A stretch of 64,000 bases of DNA, from positions 887,689 to 951,688 of the forward strand of contig BCJX01000004.1 of NCBI GenBank assembly GCA_001600415.1, read 5' to 3'. Source of the stretch: Pascua guehoae (lineage: Eukaryota; Basidiomycota; Tremellomycetes; Trichosporonales; Trichosporonaceae). Positions 23,094 through 34,545 of the stretch are shown in pieces (within the stretch, counting starts at the first letter, position 1; each line of letters starts with the position of its first letter). Both the position numbers and the translations under genes were made by a program. Below the pieces are notes generated by a model. It was given only the letters and a program-made list of their open reading frames with translations. It searched no databases and had not been told where the DNA came from.

Positions 23094-24035
23094 TTAGTGG
23101 CCCTCCTGGGCGAGGATCGACGCGGCGTAGGGGTTCTTGGGGTCCTTGAGGGCCTCGGGGGCTGGGACGTTAGGGTTGAACGGGGGGTAGAAGATGATCT
23201 CCACCGGGGAGACGGAAAGGTAGGCAAATGTACAACGCGCTCGAGCACAACCATGAGTCTATAAAGCCTGACTGGGCACATGGCAAATGGCAGAATGCGC
23301 AATGCAGGGCCACCATGCCAACCACTCTAGACGCAGGCCGCATCGCACTCTGCCCGTCCACACCCATTCCCGCGACTCACTCGAAACACCCGCCTCCTGG
23401 GCCTTGAGGACACCGAAGAAGGTGACGGCGCCGGCGAAGAAGAAGGGAGCCAGGGGCTTCATGAACTGTTTTGGCGAGTGTGGGGGGTTGGGGTTGGGAG
23501 TTGTTGGGGCCGTGTTGGGGGTTAGGGTTGGGGTTGGGGTTGGGGTTGGGGTTTGGATGGGGGGCGGTATTGGGGGTGTTGGTGGGAGTGGGTCGTGTGT
23601 GAGGGAGGCGATTCGATCGGGAGACGAGGCGGGAGAAGAGGCGGTACGCGGAGAGGGGGAAGGGGGAGGAGGCGCACGGTGTCGGAGCGGTCGGTGGAAG
23701 TAGTGGATCGTAATGGGCAGTAGATGGATGAGCAGGGGGCACGGCAAAGACGCAAAGACGAGCGACGGGAGCGGGCGTGACGACGAGAGGCGAGAGCGGC
23801 GCGACACGATGCGGACGGTGGACGAGGCGAGGCGGCACGAGACACGACACGAGGCGCAGACACGAGACGCAGACGAGACGAGAGACCGGGACGGCGCGAA
23901 GATGAGACGGGAGACGGGGCACGAGATGGATCCACAACGGCGAGGACAAGGACGAGAAAAAACCAGGTCAGCATGCTACTCCCCCGGCTCTGAGACGCGA
24001 CGTACGGGAGTGGGCCAAGCGCGGAGACCGAACAT
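23094..24035 (-). CDS. ATP18: Mitochondrial F1Fo ATP synthase subunit J (i/j)
   Basis: Subunit j sits in the membrane part of ATP synthase near subunit a. Three exons on the minus strand (24035-24006, 23465-23381, 23161-23094) give 60 residues, close to the 59 of yeast Atp18. The protein starts MFGLRAWPTP, has one membrane segment (PLAPFFFAGAVTFFGVLKA) and ends with DPKNPYAASILAQEGH; the DPKNPYA/DPRNPYA tail is a family mark. The last acceptor was chosen because a CTAAC branch precedes CCCAG and the phase gives STPEALKDPKNPY; an upstream acceptor would add about 25 atypical residues. The first intron is 540 nt, nine times the coding length of its flanking exon, and contains a telomere-like tract. 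Small, easily missed gene. Confidence 0.86.
23488..23565 (+). repeat. Telomere-like G-rich tract inside ATP18 intron 1
   Basis: The plus strand shows repeated GGTTGG and GGGGTT units, including TTAGGG once and five consecutive TTGGGG-type units. On the ATP18 coding strand it reads as C-rich CCCCAACC. It can form G-quadruplexes on the template strand. Confidence 0.8.
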
Positions 24036-26073
24036 TTTCGACGAGATGGGTTTGTGGTGGTGGGTGGGTGGTGGAAGAGACGATGTCAACGACGACGAGG
24101 ACGGCGAGGAGCGTGAGGCCCAGTGGCCCAGCCAGAGGGCCAGTGGGCGAGTCAGTGGGCTGCGAGCCCAGGGGGGGGGGGCAGGCTACCAGCGAACGCT
24201 CTGCTGGCCTGCTGGCTGCTGGGCGCGCTGGCTGGGTGCAGGCTCTGCTCTGTGCTCCTGGGTGTGGTCTGCCGGAGCGAGGGCCGCTAGGGCCGATCCA
24301 ACGCCAGCCAGCCAGGAGGCGGAGCGGGTCGGGGCCGGACTATGTCCGACATGTGGCACTTGTGGGCTCTGCCACGTGGCGACACGTGGATGCCACGAGA
24401 GCAAGCAGGGTAGAGGGCGTCTGCACCCTGTCTTCATAGATCATGAATCAGTTGTTGTTCAGAGTCGCGGGCCAAAACGTTAGCCATGGGTTTGGAAGAC
24501 AAGACACGCCTGCCAACAGAGCCAGCAGTCAGAGTGTCAGCAGCCCACAACGTGCCGATGCGTCAAGGCAAACAAACAGGACACACAAAAAAGAGACCTC
24601 ATATCCACTCTTCCGTCGCTTACTACAAGCGCGGCCGCGCGTCGCAGGGGGTTTGCTTTTGACCCTGGCGCCTACACGTCGGGGGCTTTGTCGAGATTCA
24701 AACCAGCAGCCGCGTTCCGAGGTTGGATGTCATCAAATGGTACGTTACGACCGCAATACCACCCATCCCGGTTGAAAATGTTGCAATCTCCCATGCATTT
24801 GACGAGTCTCTGGTATCGATTCACATTAAATCACAAGTGTTTTTTACAAATTTAACAACATTAGTTTCCCTAATTTCTTCAGATCCGATCTGTGTAAATT
24901 CTAATTGTGGATCTGCAAAATCTATTGCGAGTACATTCATTGATGGTGACCACAAAGCTGCCACATGCCACAAACGCCCAGGCGTTAACCGCTCATGATT
25001 GCACATGTCCAGTGTTGAGGGGCGACGAGTGAGACGAGGGTGAGGCGTGATGGTTTGTGTCTGTGGTCGTGGGGTCGTGGCCTTGTCGATCAGTGGTAGT
25101 GTTCAAGTGGGGGTCAGGGGATGGGAGAGTGGGCGTCATGGATAAGCAACACATTAAGCATGCAGCACAAGGCACAAGGCAGTGTGTATGTGGCAAGACG
25201 GCAAAGCCACAGCACACCATACAGTGCACACACGCCTCAACGATACCCAGCCTGCGCTCCAGGCTATCGGGACAAGCTACGCGGCCGCGCCGGCGTCAAC
25301 GAGGCGCAGGCCGCGGGGCACTTTCGGCGGCACGAGGGCGTCGCTGTCCCTCACCCTCGACGAGGGACAGGAACGCCGCCGCGTGGAAAATGCGGGTGCA
25401 ATGCTAGAGGGAGGATGAGGGGCAACCGGCTGGGGGTGGAACCTGGCGTCAGAGATGCGAGGTGGGACGGACGAGGCGGTCGACGATCCCCGTTGAGGTC
25501 TTCCATCGGGGTGACAGACATTGCATGTGCCCCTTGGCAGGTATGGCTTACCCAAGACCAAGGACGCGGGCGTTTGAAGAGCTTCTGCCCTTCACCGCCA
25601 TCCGTTTCTATCACCGTGCAACGAAGCAACACGGTGAAGCTGGTCGCTGGTCGCCTGCCAGTGACTTGAGAGGCCAAGTTGTTACGTGCACCATATTGTA
25701 CGGACGTTACTCGACCTTGCTCGCCCTTCCCTTTCCCCATCCCGAGGGTGTTGACCAATGTCTCCCCTACGCTCGAGCAGCCGGTACTCGTGCAGTCGAG
25801 AGTGTCGAGAGTGTCGAGAGTGTACCTGGGCCCAAGTCCCTGCCATGGGGTGCTTACTTGTCCCACGTCCAAGTCAATCATCCAGGCTATCAGTTTCATG
25901 TTTAGTGTCCACAAGCGGCAGTGTCAGTCCGAAAGCGAAAGCAACACGAATACATCTCGGCGTCGTCACTGATGATGGATACATGCCGCGCGGCCACGCT
26001 GGGTCAGAGCCAATGCCCCCCGCCCGTCCAGAGTCAACCCTCCCACACACATACACCAACAGGCAGTGCCCCT
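24036..26073. other. Intergenic spacer, 2 kb
   Basis: No supportable gene. The first 400 bp contain runs of GCTGGCTGC/GGCCAGTGG type. 24830-24960 is AT-rich. A GTGTCGAGA direct repeat (three units) lies at 25797-25825. Confidence 0.45.
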
Positions 26074-27932
26074 CTACTTGCCAATGCTCATCGACGCGGC
26101 CGCCCGCTCGGAAATGGGCACGGGCGCAGGCAAGTGGTCGAGCGTGCCCCACGTGCCAGACCGGGTCGGGTCGTGGCGGTAAATGGTGAACGGGATCTCG
26201 CACTCGTCCTGGTCGGCCACATTGACAGAGCCCACAAACGCGTACCCGTGCGAGCAGTGCGTGACCACCTTCATGATGAGGAGGTGGATGATGCGGGACG
26301 AAATCTCGCCCATGTGCGTGGTGGGGTTCCCTGGTATGTCAGCAGAGGTCATAATGGGTTGCGCCCTGGACACGAGTCGTCTCGGAGTCGTCTCGTTGCG
26401 CCGCGGGGAGTGAAGCGAGTACAGCTGGCACTGGGATCCAGGCAGCCGCGATCGTCAAACAATAAAGTAGGCGTCGTGTGGTTCCCAACGCCCGCTCCAC
26501 TTCATGTCGTGCGGAGCTCAACACACATCGCGCACCACACTGCTTCTGATCCACTCGCGTGCAGGCGCCATCGCAAGCCATGCCCGCCTTTGCAGGAGAG
26601 ATAACGCAACGCTGCCAACGCGGCAACGACGACCGCACACCACCTCGCTGTCGCCTCGTCTCCACTCCATCTCACCCCACTCCGGCTCCACCTCGGATCC
26701 ACCACCACCTCCCCCTTTGCTCCGCTCCACTCACAAGGATTCCCTCGCAACCGGATCTCGCGGCAGTGCCTCTCGCGCACGCGCGCGTCGCGGATCCCAT
26801 CTGCCCAGCTGGCCTTGATACCGTCCTCGAGGGCGGTGCCGACGTCTGCCTCGGCGTCGATAATCCATATCCTGTCCGACGAGTGGAACGCGACGCCAAA
26901 GAAGATCGGGTCCGGGTCGGGTTCGCAGCGGGAGAAGATGATTGTGTCTTTGCTCGATTCTGGACGTGTCAGTCTGGGTCTCAAACGGTGTGCGCGTGTG
27001 TGTATGGGTGTGTGTGTGCGGGCGTGTGTGCGTGCGTGTGCGCGTCTGCGGCGGACATACCCTTGCTTGTGGTGCGGAACGACGAGGTCAACTGGTATCC
27101 GTGCTCTGCAAACATGGTCAGGAGGTAGAGGATGATGCGCTTCGAGCTGCTCGTCAGCACAGTGCCACAACCCAGGGCGGAGTCTGAGAATGGAGAGAAG
27201 GAGAGAAGGTTGCCACACTGCGGGTTGCCAAGACAACGCACGCACCCAAAATGGGCGTCTTGGCGGCCCGCCCTGCAACTGCGGCTCGGCCCGCATCTTG
27301 CTCCTTCTGCCACCACCTCGGACTCGCTCAACTCGGACTCACGAGACTTTGTCCGACGACTGGGGGATCCAGCAGCCGCCCTTCATGTCGACCTGCCACA
27401 CGCCGCCGTCGCACCCCTTTGCCTTGTGCCACCGCATGTATTCGGGCTGGTACTCGACCTCGCCGGCCTTGGAGATGCCCTTGCGCCACGCGCGGTTGAT
27501 GGCGTTGAGGACGTGGGGGCGGAGGGAGGTAGGGAGGGCGATAAAGCTGAGCGTCGACAGGCCCGTGAGGGTCATGGAGAAGAAGGGAAACTGGTTACCC
27601 GGCTTGCTCTCGGGGAGCGGACACATGCCGTTTCCGTTGAGCGACGAGACGGATGTCGAGGGCGTGCTGGGCTCCGTGTCGCTGTTCCAGCTCGAGTCGA
27701 TTGTGTCGGAACGCGCATACGACGCGTTGCGGACGCGCGGGGAGCGCAGGAATGTCGACCCGCTCGCGCCGCTCGCAGACGTCGATAAGGAGGGCGTCGA
27801 CGGCTGACGCAGGATGGACGTCGGCGTCGCGTGTCCGTCATTCACCACAATGACAGGTGATGGCAGCGGCGACGACGTGTCCACAGCAGACTTGGACCGC
27901 CGGTGCTTGCCGAGCGACAGTTGGAGAGGCAT
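26074..27932 (-). CDS. Conserved fungal protein of unknown function
   Basis: Four exons on the minus strand (27932-27343, 27149-27061, 26947-26735, 26330-26074) give 382 residues with intact frame. The first 125 residues are Ser/Thr/Pro-rich and disordered (MPLQLSLGKHRRSKSAVDTS, then SILRQPSTPSLSTS), typical of phosphoregulated tails. From about residue 130 a compact domain follows: SMTLTGLSTLSFIALPTSLRP, then WQVDMKGGCWIPQSSDKVSS, KRIILYLLTMFAEHGYQLTS, DTIIFSRCEPDPDPIFFGVA, DRIWIIDAEADVGTALEDGI and, after the last splice, THMGEISSRIIHLLIMKVV. Patterned alternation suggests an alpha/beta fold. I believe similar proteins exist in other basidiomycetes but cannot name a characterised one. The second intron contains a GT/GC alternating tract at 26990-27045. 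Confidence 0.78.
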
Positions 27933-28691
27933 CGTGAAAGAGAGAGGGGAGGGGGGGGGGGATGACAACGACGACAGAGATGGAATGTTGTTCAACAACA
28001 ACCAGCGTCCACGCTGATAAATCGAGTGCCAGTGGTCAGCGGCCAGCGCTACGAGGGTGGTATGCGCAGTCGAGTCGGAGCGCAGGGGTGTCTGGGTGGC
28101 GATACAACCTGCTGCGATTGGGGTCGTGCGACAAGTCGGGTTGGAGCAATGTTGTGACGAAGAGAAAACGATGGTGATGGAATGGAGAGTGTGCGGGGTG
28201 TGTGCTATTTCAGCCGGTGCGTGGCTCGATTCAGCCCTTCGGCCAAACCCACCCCCCCACCACCCCCACTCCCAACTCCACTCTACCAGCGCGCAGCTTG
28301 TGTCACACTGCCCGGCCCTAGAGCACGCTACAGTTCCAGGCACAATCGCCCGACGCGCCAAACTGGGACGGCAGCGCGATGCCCGCAGCGCGCAGGCAAG
28401 CAAGTGCATAGCATCGCTTAGGCTGGCCAGCATCGCATCGCGTCCCGCGGCACGCAGTGTGGCCTCACCGTTTTGTTTACCCCTAACCCCTGCTCGCTCA
28501 TTTGTTGACGGATCGAGAACTGGCCCCCTCGTCGTCACACGTTCACACCAAAGCACACGCAGCGACAAATAACAGTCGAGCGGGGAGACGAGGACGGGCA
28601 TAAGTTGCAGCCTGCAGCCTGGCTTGTGGGGTGTGCAGGGCCAAGACTGGTCCCCTTGCTGGCGACTGGCCCATGCAGGCCATGGCATGCA

Positions 28692-28723
<32 letters not shown>

Positions 28724-29729
28724 TGGGACTCCAACTGGGTGGGTGGGGGTGGGGTGCCAGGTGTCAGATCTGGGCCCAAAACGCCACAATCTGCAAGCGC
28801 AGTCTTGGCATTGAGGGCCGCTTTTGACGCCTGTTCCATTCCAGTCAATCTGCCAAGCATGCCAAGGTCGACCGAGTTGCAACCAAAGACATCTTGCCGA
28901 CGCGCGTCAACAAGCTCGGGACGAGCGCTGGTCTTGTCCTCTTGTCCGACCCGAGAGAATGCTCCATGCTCCATCGTTGGTCTTTGGCATGCATAGTAAC
29001 GTACATCAGCAGTACGAGCGTGTCAGTACTTGGCCAGCTTGGGGCGTTAGCTTGACAGCTTGGAATGCAGTGTCGCTGCCATGCTCACTACTACTATGCG
29101 CATCCGCGCATCCTGCATTGACTGGCGAGAACTCTGATCAAACTCCACCTGTCACGTCACTAGTCGATGCTCCGTTGCCCCAGAGGTTCCGAGCCGAGCT
29201 GAGAACGTTACTTGTGACAGCTGCTCATCCAACTTTCTCCCCTCAAGCGTGCCGAACTTCCATCTTGGGAAGGACCAGGATGGACATGAGAAGTCAGTGT
29301 CGTCAGTTCAGGCAAGCACCACTGGAGCCTAGTACTCCGCACTCGCACCGGGGATCAACAAGCTATCATCTACGCAATGCATAATCAGGAAGCAACGTCT
29401 CCACTGCCCGACCAGTGGCAATGGAGAGCGGCATAGCCAAGCAGCCAAGCGAGCTCGTCTGGTATCGTTTGTCTAATGTCCATGACGGCCATGTGGCCGC
29501 TGATCGTGATCATGTACTCTGAATACAACATGTGGGGCTGCCGGTCTGCCTGCCTGCCTTGGGGCGGCACCCACCCGACGGGTATGTCGAACTGTAGCGA
29601 TCGCGGTGGGTGCCAGGGAGAAGATGGACTGTAACGGCTGTGATCGGCATTGGGACAGCACCTAGAGCAATGCAAGCGAGCCAGCTTTAGCTTCAACTTT
29701 GGATTCCTTGGAGTGACAAGCTAGCCGCG
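27933..29729. other. Intergenic spacer, 1.8 kb
   Basis: It contains the promoter of the preceding minus-strand gene (G-rich run at 27949-27960) and an (AGCC)n tract at 28693-28723. No other gene is supportable. Confidence 0.45.
28693..28723 (+). repeat. (CAGC)n/(AGCC)n short tandem repeat
   Basis: About seven and a half units of the tetranucleotide in intergenic DNA. Similar CCTG/CAGC-rich tracts occur at 50349-50400 and 63500-63540. Confidence 0.9.
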
Positions 29730-32234
29730 TCACATCTTGTCCGACGTGACCACCTCGACGTCGACGTTGAGGCGGTCGAGCTCGTCGCCAATCGTCCGCA
29801 TGCCGGGCCACTTGCGCGGGATGGGCGGGAGGTCAAACTTGAGCTGTGCCGAGCGCGGTGTGCTTGGGCGGCGCGCGAGGGCGGGGCCGTAGATGCGCGT
29901 CGAGGCAGGAGGCAGAGGCGGTAAGCCCGCAGACGAGGGGGTGCCGATAAACTTGGCAATGAGGGGGTTGACCCTGGGCCGTCAGCGACAGTGAACCAAG
30001 GTGATGGGCCCCAACCTCCTGCCTCCACTTACACGTTGGGACTGGTCAGCGTCATGTAGTGTCCGACATCCTGGATGAGGTTTAGTGACGCGCGCGCCGT
30101 CGAGTTTTCCTGCGCGTGGACAAAGTTGAACAGGGTGGCATAGTTTTCCGCGTCGGCCCGGTGGTGGTTCTTCTTCTTGCCGCCGCAATTTGTGCAGCCC
30201 TGTAGAATGTTAGCGAGGTCGGGGGGGGGGGGGGGGCCGTGACCGTTACAGGGAACAAGCATGCGAGCCTCTTCGACATTGCCCCTCGAACTCAGCTCTT
30301 ACCCACCTGAAGAATGAGGGTCGGGGCCGCAATCCCCGCAATCTCGGCCGCAGTCTGGGGTCGCCTGTTGAGCACGGGGTCAAAGACGTAGAATGCCTCG
30401 GTCGCTGCCTCCTCCTTTGTCTCCTTGAGACGGCAGTCGCGCGCCATGCACATGTACTCGTCGCGGATTTCGCGGACCGCCGGTGCGAGGGGCCCCACGT
30501 CGTACTCGAACGTCGCGGTTGTGATCGAGTCGAGCAGCTCGCCGTCCTGTTGTGCCGTCGCCTGGACGAGGGTCTGGGCGTTAGTATCGAGACCGGGTGG
30601 TATAGGAGTGACGGGGGACGAGGGCGGGCACCGAGCTTTGGAGTGATTCCTGCCAAGTTTGAGCAGCAGGCGCCACGGACAGAGTCGGCATCCATCCTGG
30701 CGCCGCATTGCCCCAAAAGCGACACGCTCCTCCCTCGCCAACGCGACGCGCCTCCCCCCCCCCCCTTGATTACAACTCACGTCCTGGCAGTCGACGTAGC
30801 CCGCGGCAGTATCGGCACTGTCGTGCTCTGGGGGCGGGGAGATGAGGACGAGGCTCTGCACGAGCGTCGGGTACCTTGATGCGAGATTGGACGCGACGAG
30901 CGCACCAAACGCACAGCCCACGACGTGCGCCTGGTTGATGCCGAGTTTTGTCTGAATGAGTCAGCCCGTGTTTGTGCGTCGTGCTTGGTGTCTGCATATT
31001 TGCGTCCTGCGCCTTTGGGGTCGTGCAGCTTGGCAGCTTGGCATGCCCGTGTTTACATTCACGCCCCTCGTGGACATGACCCCGTGGCCGAGCTCGTCCT
31101 CGTCCTCGGCGTCTCTCTGTGCAAGGGGGAGGGTGATGAAACTGCCCGTGCACTCGCACTCGAGCACCCGTGCACTGGCACTGGCAACAGGCAGGAGCGT
31201 GACGTGACGAGTGGCAGCTGGCGGATTTCTCCGTCTCCCCGAGGCTGACTACTGTACTCTTCAGACAAACATTTTCAGGCAACTACTCTTGTTGCCTGCT
31301 CCCCCTCGCCAGACCCTCAACGTCACTCGTCACAGTGTGGGAGACTGAAACGCGCGGGAACCAGTCCAGACAGCTCGCCAACAGGCCAGCAGCGTCCAAG
31401 CTGCAGGGCCCACCTCTCCAAGTCATCTCCGCCCCACTTTGGGTGGCCCCGCATCATCGGTCCTACTCGTCCTCGACGCCCGACGTCCCCATGTCCGACA
31501 GGGCACCGAGGGTGCGAGCACGAGCACGAGCACGCCCAACGAGCCAGGCACGCCCACAAGCATGAGTGCGAACAAGCACGAAACCGAAACACCCCCCGCT
31601 TTCCCCCTTGTGCTCCCCACTCCCCTTAGTCCCCCGCTTCCCCTTCGCGTCGGATTCTGAAATTCTCGGACACATTCACGCGCCACCACTTACCAGGCCC
31701 TGTGCGAGGTCGTCGGCGGCGGCCCACGCATCATAGCTCGCGTCGCGGCCCTCGACCTTTGTGAGTCCGTGCCCGCGCATGTCAAAGGCGATGAGGTTGT
31801 AGTGGTCGGTGAAGAGCGGGTCGTCGATTTGGGGGTAGCTGCGGGTCAGTCGGGGAGGGGGGGTTGGGGGTTTGGGGGTTTGGGGGTTGGGGGTTAGGTG
31901 CGGTGTGGGCGGTGGGAGTTGGGGTGGTGGGTCTTTGGTTCCGTCATGGGCTCCACCTTGCCTTCGGGACGTTTGGAAGGTATAGCTGTGGCCAAGAGCC
32001 AGGACAGACGAATGATCGACCCCGCACCACACCACCGAGGCATACCAGTACTCACAAGAAGAACGAGTCGAGCCACGTCGGGTGGCAGAAGAGAATGGTG
32101 GGGAGGGCGGGGTCGACCTTGTCCGCAAACGGTTTCCCGGGCGTGCTCACACGCGCGTGCAGTGCAATGCGCACACCGCCGGACTCGAGCTGGACAGTGA
32201 CCATTGCTGGGTCTTTGCAGAAGTGGTAGGGCAT
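29730..32234 (-). CDS. Alpha/beta-hydrolase-fold protein with a non-canonical nucleophile elbow
   Basis: Six exons on the minus strand (32234-32056, 31838-31694, 30951-30781, 30573-30307, 30199-30033, 29973-29730) give 390 residues. The fold is recognisable from TILFCHPTWLDSFFL (strand and oxyanion loop), YNLIAFDMRGHGLT, DDLAQGLVTKLGINQAHVVG and LVLISPP. At the nucleophile elbow the sequence is VVGCAFGA, so the position normally Ser in GxSxG is Ala. The later strand reads TLILQGCTNCGGKKK, without the usual acid just after the turn; the late His is present in QDVGHYMTLT. This suggests a non-catalytic binding protein, or chemistry unlike ordinary esterases. Two of the introns are unusually long for the window (742 and 207 nt). 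Exon 3 starting point is supported by phase and by the continuous helix into GCAFG. Confidence 0.82.
31856..31897 (+). repeat. G-rich telomere-like tract in the first intron of the hydrolase-fold gene
   Basis: Plus-strand units of GGGGGTTT and GGGGGTT, ending GGGGGTTAGG. On the gene's coding strand it is C-rich. It resembles the tract in ATP18 intron 1. Confidence 0.75.
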
Positions 32235-32880
32235 GGTGGGAGTGGGGACGCGCCGTCGGCGTATAAGTGGCGAGGAGGGTGGGAGGGGGGAGTGTATGTG
32301 TTGCGGGGAGTCTGCTGCGGGGGTTGTGTGGTAGTGGCAGACGAGGCTCTCAATGTCGTGGGAATGCGATCAGACTCAAAGCAAAGTGTCGAGTGTGTGT
32401 CGAGTGTTGAATGTAGAGTCGAGTGTCGAGGCGAGTATCAGGCGAGTGTCGTGACGACAAGGTGGCAAGAATGTTCGCTTCCGTCAGTGTGGGGGGTGTA
32501 CAGAGGCAAGAATAAACGCCCGCTCCGCCACTTTATGATCAGGCGTACTGGACACTGAACACTAACTCGCGATGCGAAGGGGGCGGCATGCCATGGCATC
32601 ATGGTGCCAAGCGATGTCATGTCAATCACCCAGGAAACAGGCACAAGCTGGAGCAAGGGTACACTAAGGGCGGGCAGGTGGGTAGGCAGGCATCTCGCAC
32701 AGCCAGCACGTTGTCGCGCGACTCGCACTGAGGCCGTGACCCGAGTGGGCCAGTGGCCAGTGGCCAGTGGGCGAAGCAGTCTCACCCCGGCAAAGACCGT
32801 CGGGTGGCGGCCAGGGCAGGGGCGGACGGGGGGGCACGATGGATTGCAACTTGCAGCCATTGCACAAAGGGGTGGCAGAG

Positions 32881-32908
32881 AAAAAAAAAAAAAAAAAAAA
32901 AAAAAAAA
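32881..32908 (+). repeat. Poly(A) run of 28
   Basis: Uninterrupted A28 in the gene-poor region. No adjacent retroelement reading frame or target-site duplication was recognised, so a retroposon origin is only a possibility. Confidence 0.9.
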
Positions 32909-34424
32909 GGTACGGAATGCACAGTAGTGTGAGTGCGGGGCAAGCCAGAGATGGCCAGAGTGGGGCTCATTATTGCGTCCAGAACGAAAGAAGACGGTCT
33001 GTGCGAGATATTCATTTGGATAAACGACATTGACCAGGGCGCGCATTCCCCTGCAATGGTCTTGCGGCTTGCTAAACGTCTTGTAGGTGTGGGCGTAGGG
33101 CGGCGCCAATAAACAGGCCCCCTTCGCAGCGACCCCGACTTTGAGGTTTGCGGCAGAGCAGGGACATTGGCCCGGTACCAGGTCCCCCCCCGCATCCTCC
33201 ACTTGCGCCACTGCCACATTTCGCCACAGTGCCAGCGCCACGGTCCGAGCGGTGGCGGGGTCGTTGCTCAACCCTCATGCCGGGGGTTAATGTTTTATTG
33301 TCCTCGACACTGGTGGGGTCGCGGGGTCGCGGGGTCGCTGGTTCACTGGTGCCTTGCACCTTGGATGCCTCGACTGTGCCAAAAGCTCGTTGGCCAAGAC
33401 GCACCGTTCATCTCCGACCCCGACCTGCTCATGCTCCTGCTCGACGGCATCCCCTCGTTCCCCACTCCCTCCCTTTACACCCGGGGTCGAGGGGTCAAGT
33501 TACACAGCCCATCGCCACCACGGAAGCACCCAAAGTCTCGGCCATGTCCTTGAACTCGTCCTTGATCTTGTCTGTCCTTGTCTGTCCTTGCCCTTGCCCT
33601 CGTCCTCGTCCGCTTGTCCTCGTCCTTGTCCCCCGACGTTCGTCCCCCATTCCTTCCGCTTGGATCCTGCCCCCTCCCGCCCCCCTGCCCCCACGTCACA
33701 TCCGTCACATCCCCCTGCGCTCACCAGCTACCCACACGTTACACATTCCGCCCGCGCGCGGGGCGACATTAGGCACCGCTACCGGTATCCCCTCCGGTAC
33801 ACCGGGGCACGGGTCGCCGTGGCCCCCTGCTGGTGCGTGCTGGTGCTCGTGCTGGTGCTCTCGACGCACTGAGGGTGCAGGCGCCGCGCAACGCCACACC
33901 CAATCTGATCCCATGTGCCAGGTACCAGCTGGCAGCTGGTGCGAAAAAGCATGAATGCACGCCACGCCACGGTCGGGATCGGGTCGGAACGAACGGCGCA
34001 GGGATACCCCCCCCACGCCTGCATAATCACAGGGCATGCGTGTCTCAGGCCAAGACTTGACGCGTCCAGGTGGTAAAGACCAGACCGCTCGCCTAGCAAA
34101 AAGTTGGCTTTCCTTGGGTTCAACTTTTCAAGTACTCGCAAGCTCGCACCGCACCAACCCCTCGGCCAGAGCGGCACATCGGTACGGTACATTGACCACG
34201 ATGCACGATCCCTGCGTGCCACATGTGGCGGCCGGAATGGATCGGCGCCCAGTCTCGCAGTGTCTCGCACACCGTACCACTTGTTCCACCGTCGGCCTTG
34301 GGCGAGATACCCGACGGGGCCAGTAAGAGTCGTTCTAGCCATGGCGATCAACCACCCAGTCCTGCTGGTGATCCCCGGCGCTGCGTGCTGCAGCGTATCA
34401 GCTTGGCAGCTTTCTATACACGGA

Positions 34425-34545
34425 GAATGCCACAAGGAACAGGTGGTGGCGCAGGGTGAGACTGTCCGGCTCTTGCGAGGTCTGCAAGGTCTGCAGCAGC
34501 TCGACATCTACATGCCGCAGCATCCCTGCGCCCTTGTCGTTCCTT
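34425..34545 (+). repeat. Fragment related to the end of duplication copies A and B
   Basis: Shares AAGGAACA, GTGGCGCAGGGTGAGAC, CTCTTGCGAGGTCTGCA, CAGCTCGACATCTACATG and GCATCCCTGCGCC in order with 13038-13140 in copy A, and the GGCGCAGGG...ATCCCTG frame also with 15302-15405 in copy B. It is a third, isolated member of the same repeat family. Confidence 0.65.

Noticed and set aside
23162..23246. Longer version of ATP18 exon 3 starting near 23239
   Set aside because: It would insert about 25 residues unlike any subunit J; the CTAAC-CCCAG acceptor ending at 23162 gives the normal length and the right phase.
24640..24740. A possible tRNA T-loop (GATTCAAACC)
   Set aside because: The surrounding bases cannot form a T stem, acceptor stem or anticodon arm on either strand.
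32881..32908. Poly(A) run as the tail of a LINE or SINE retroposon
   Set aside because: No reverse-transcriptase sequence, Pol III box pair or target-site duplication was recognised next to it.
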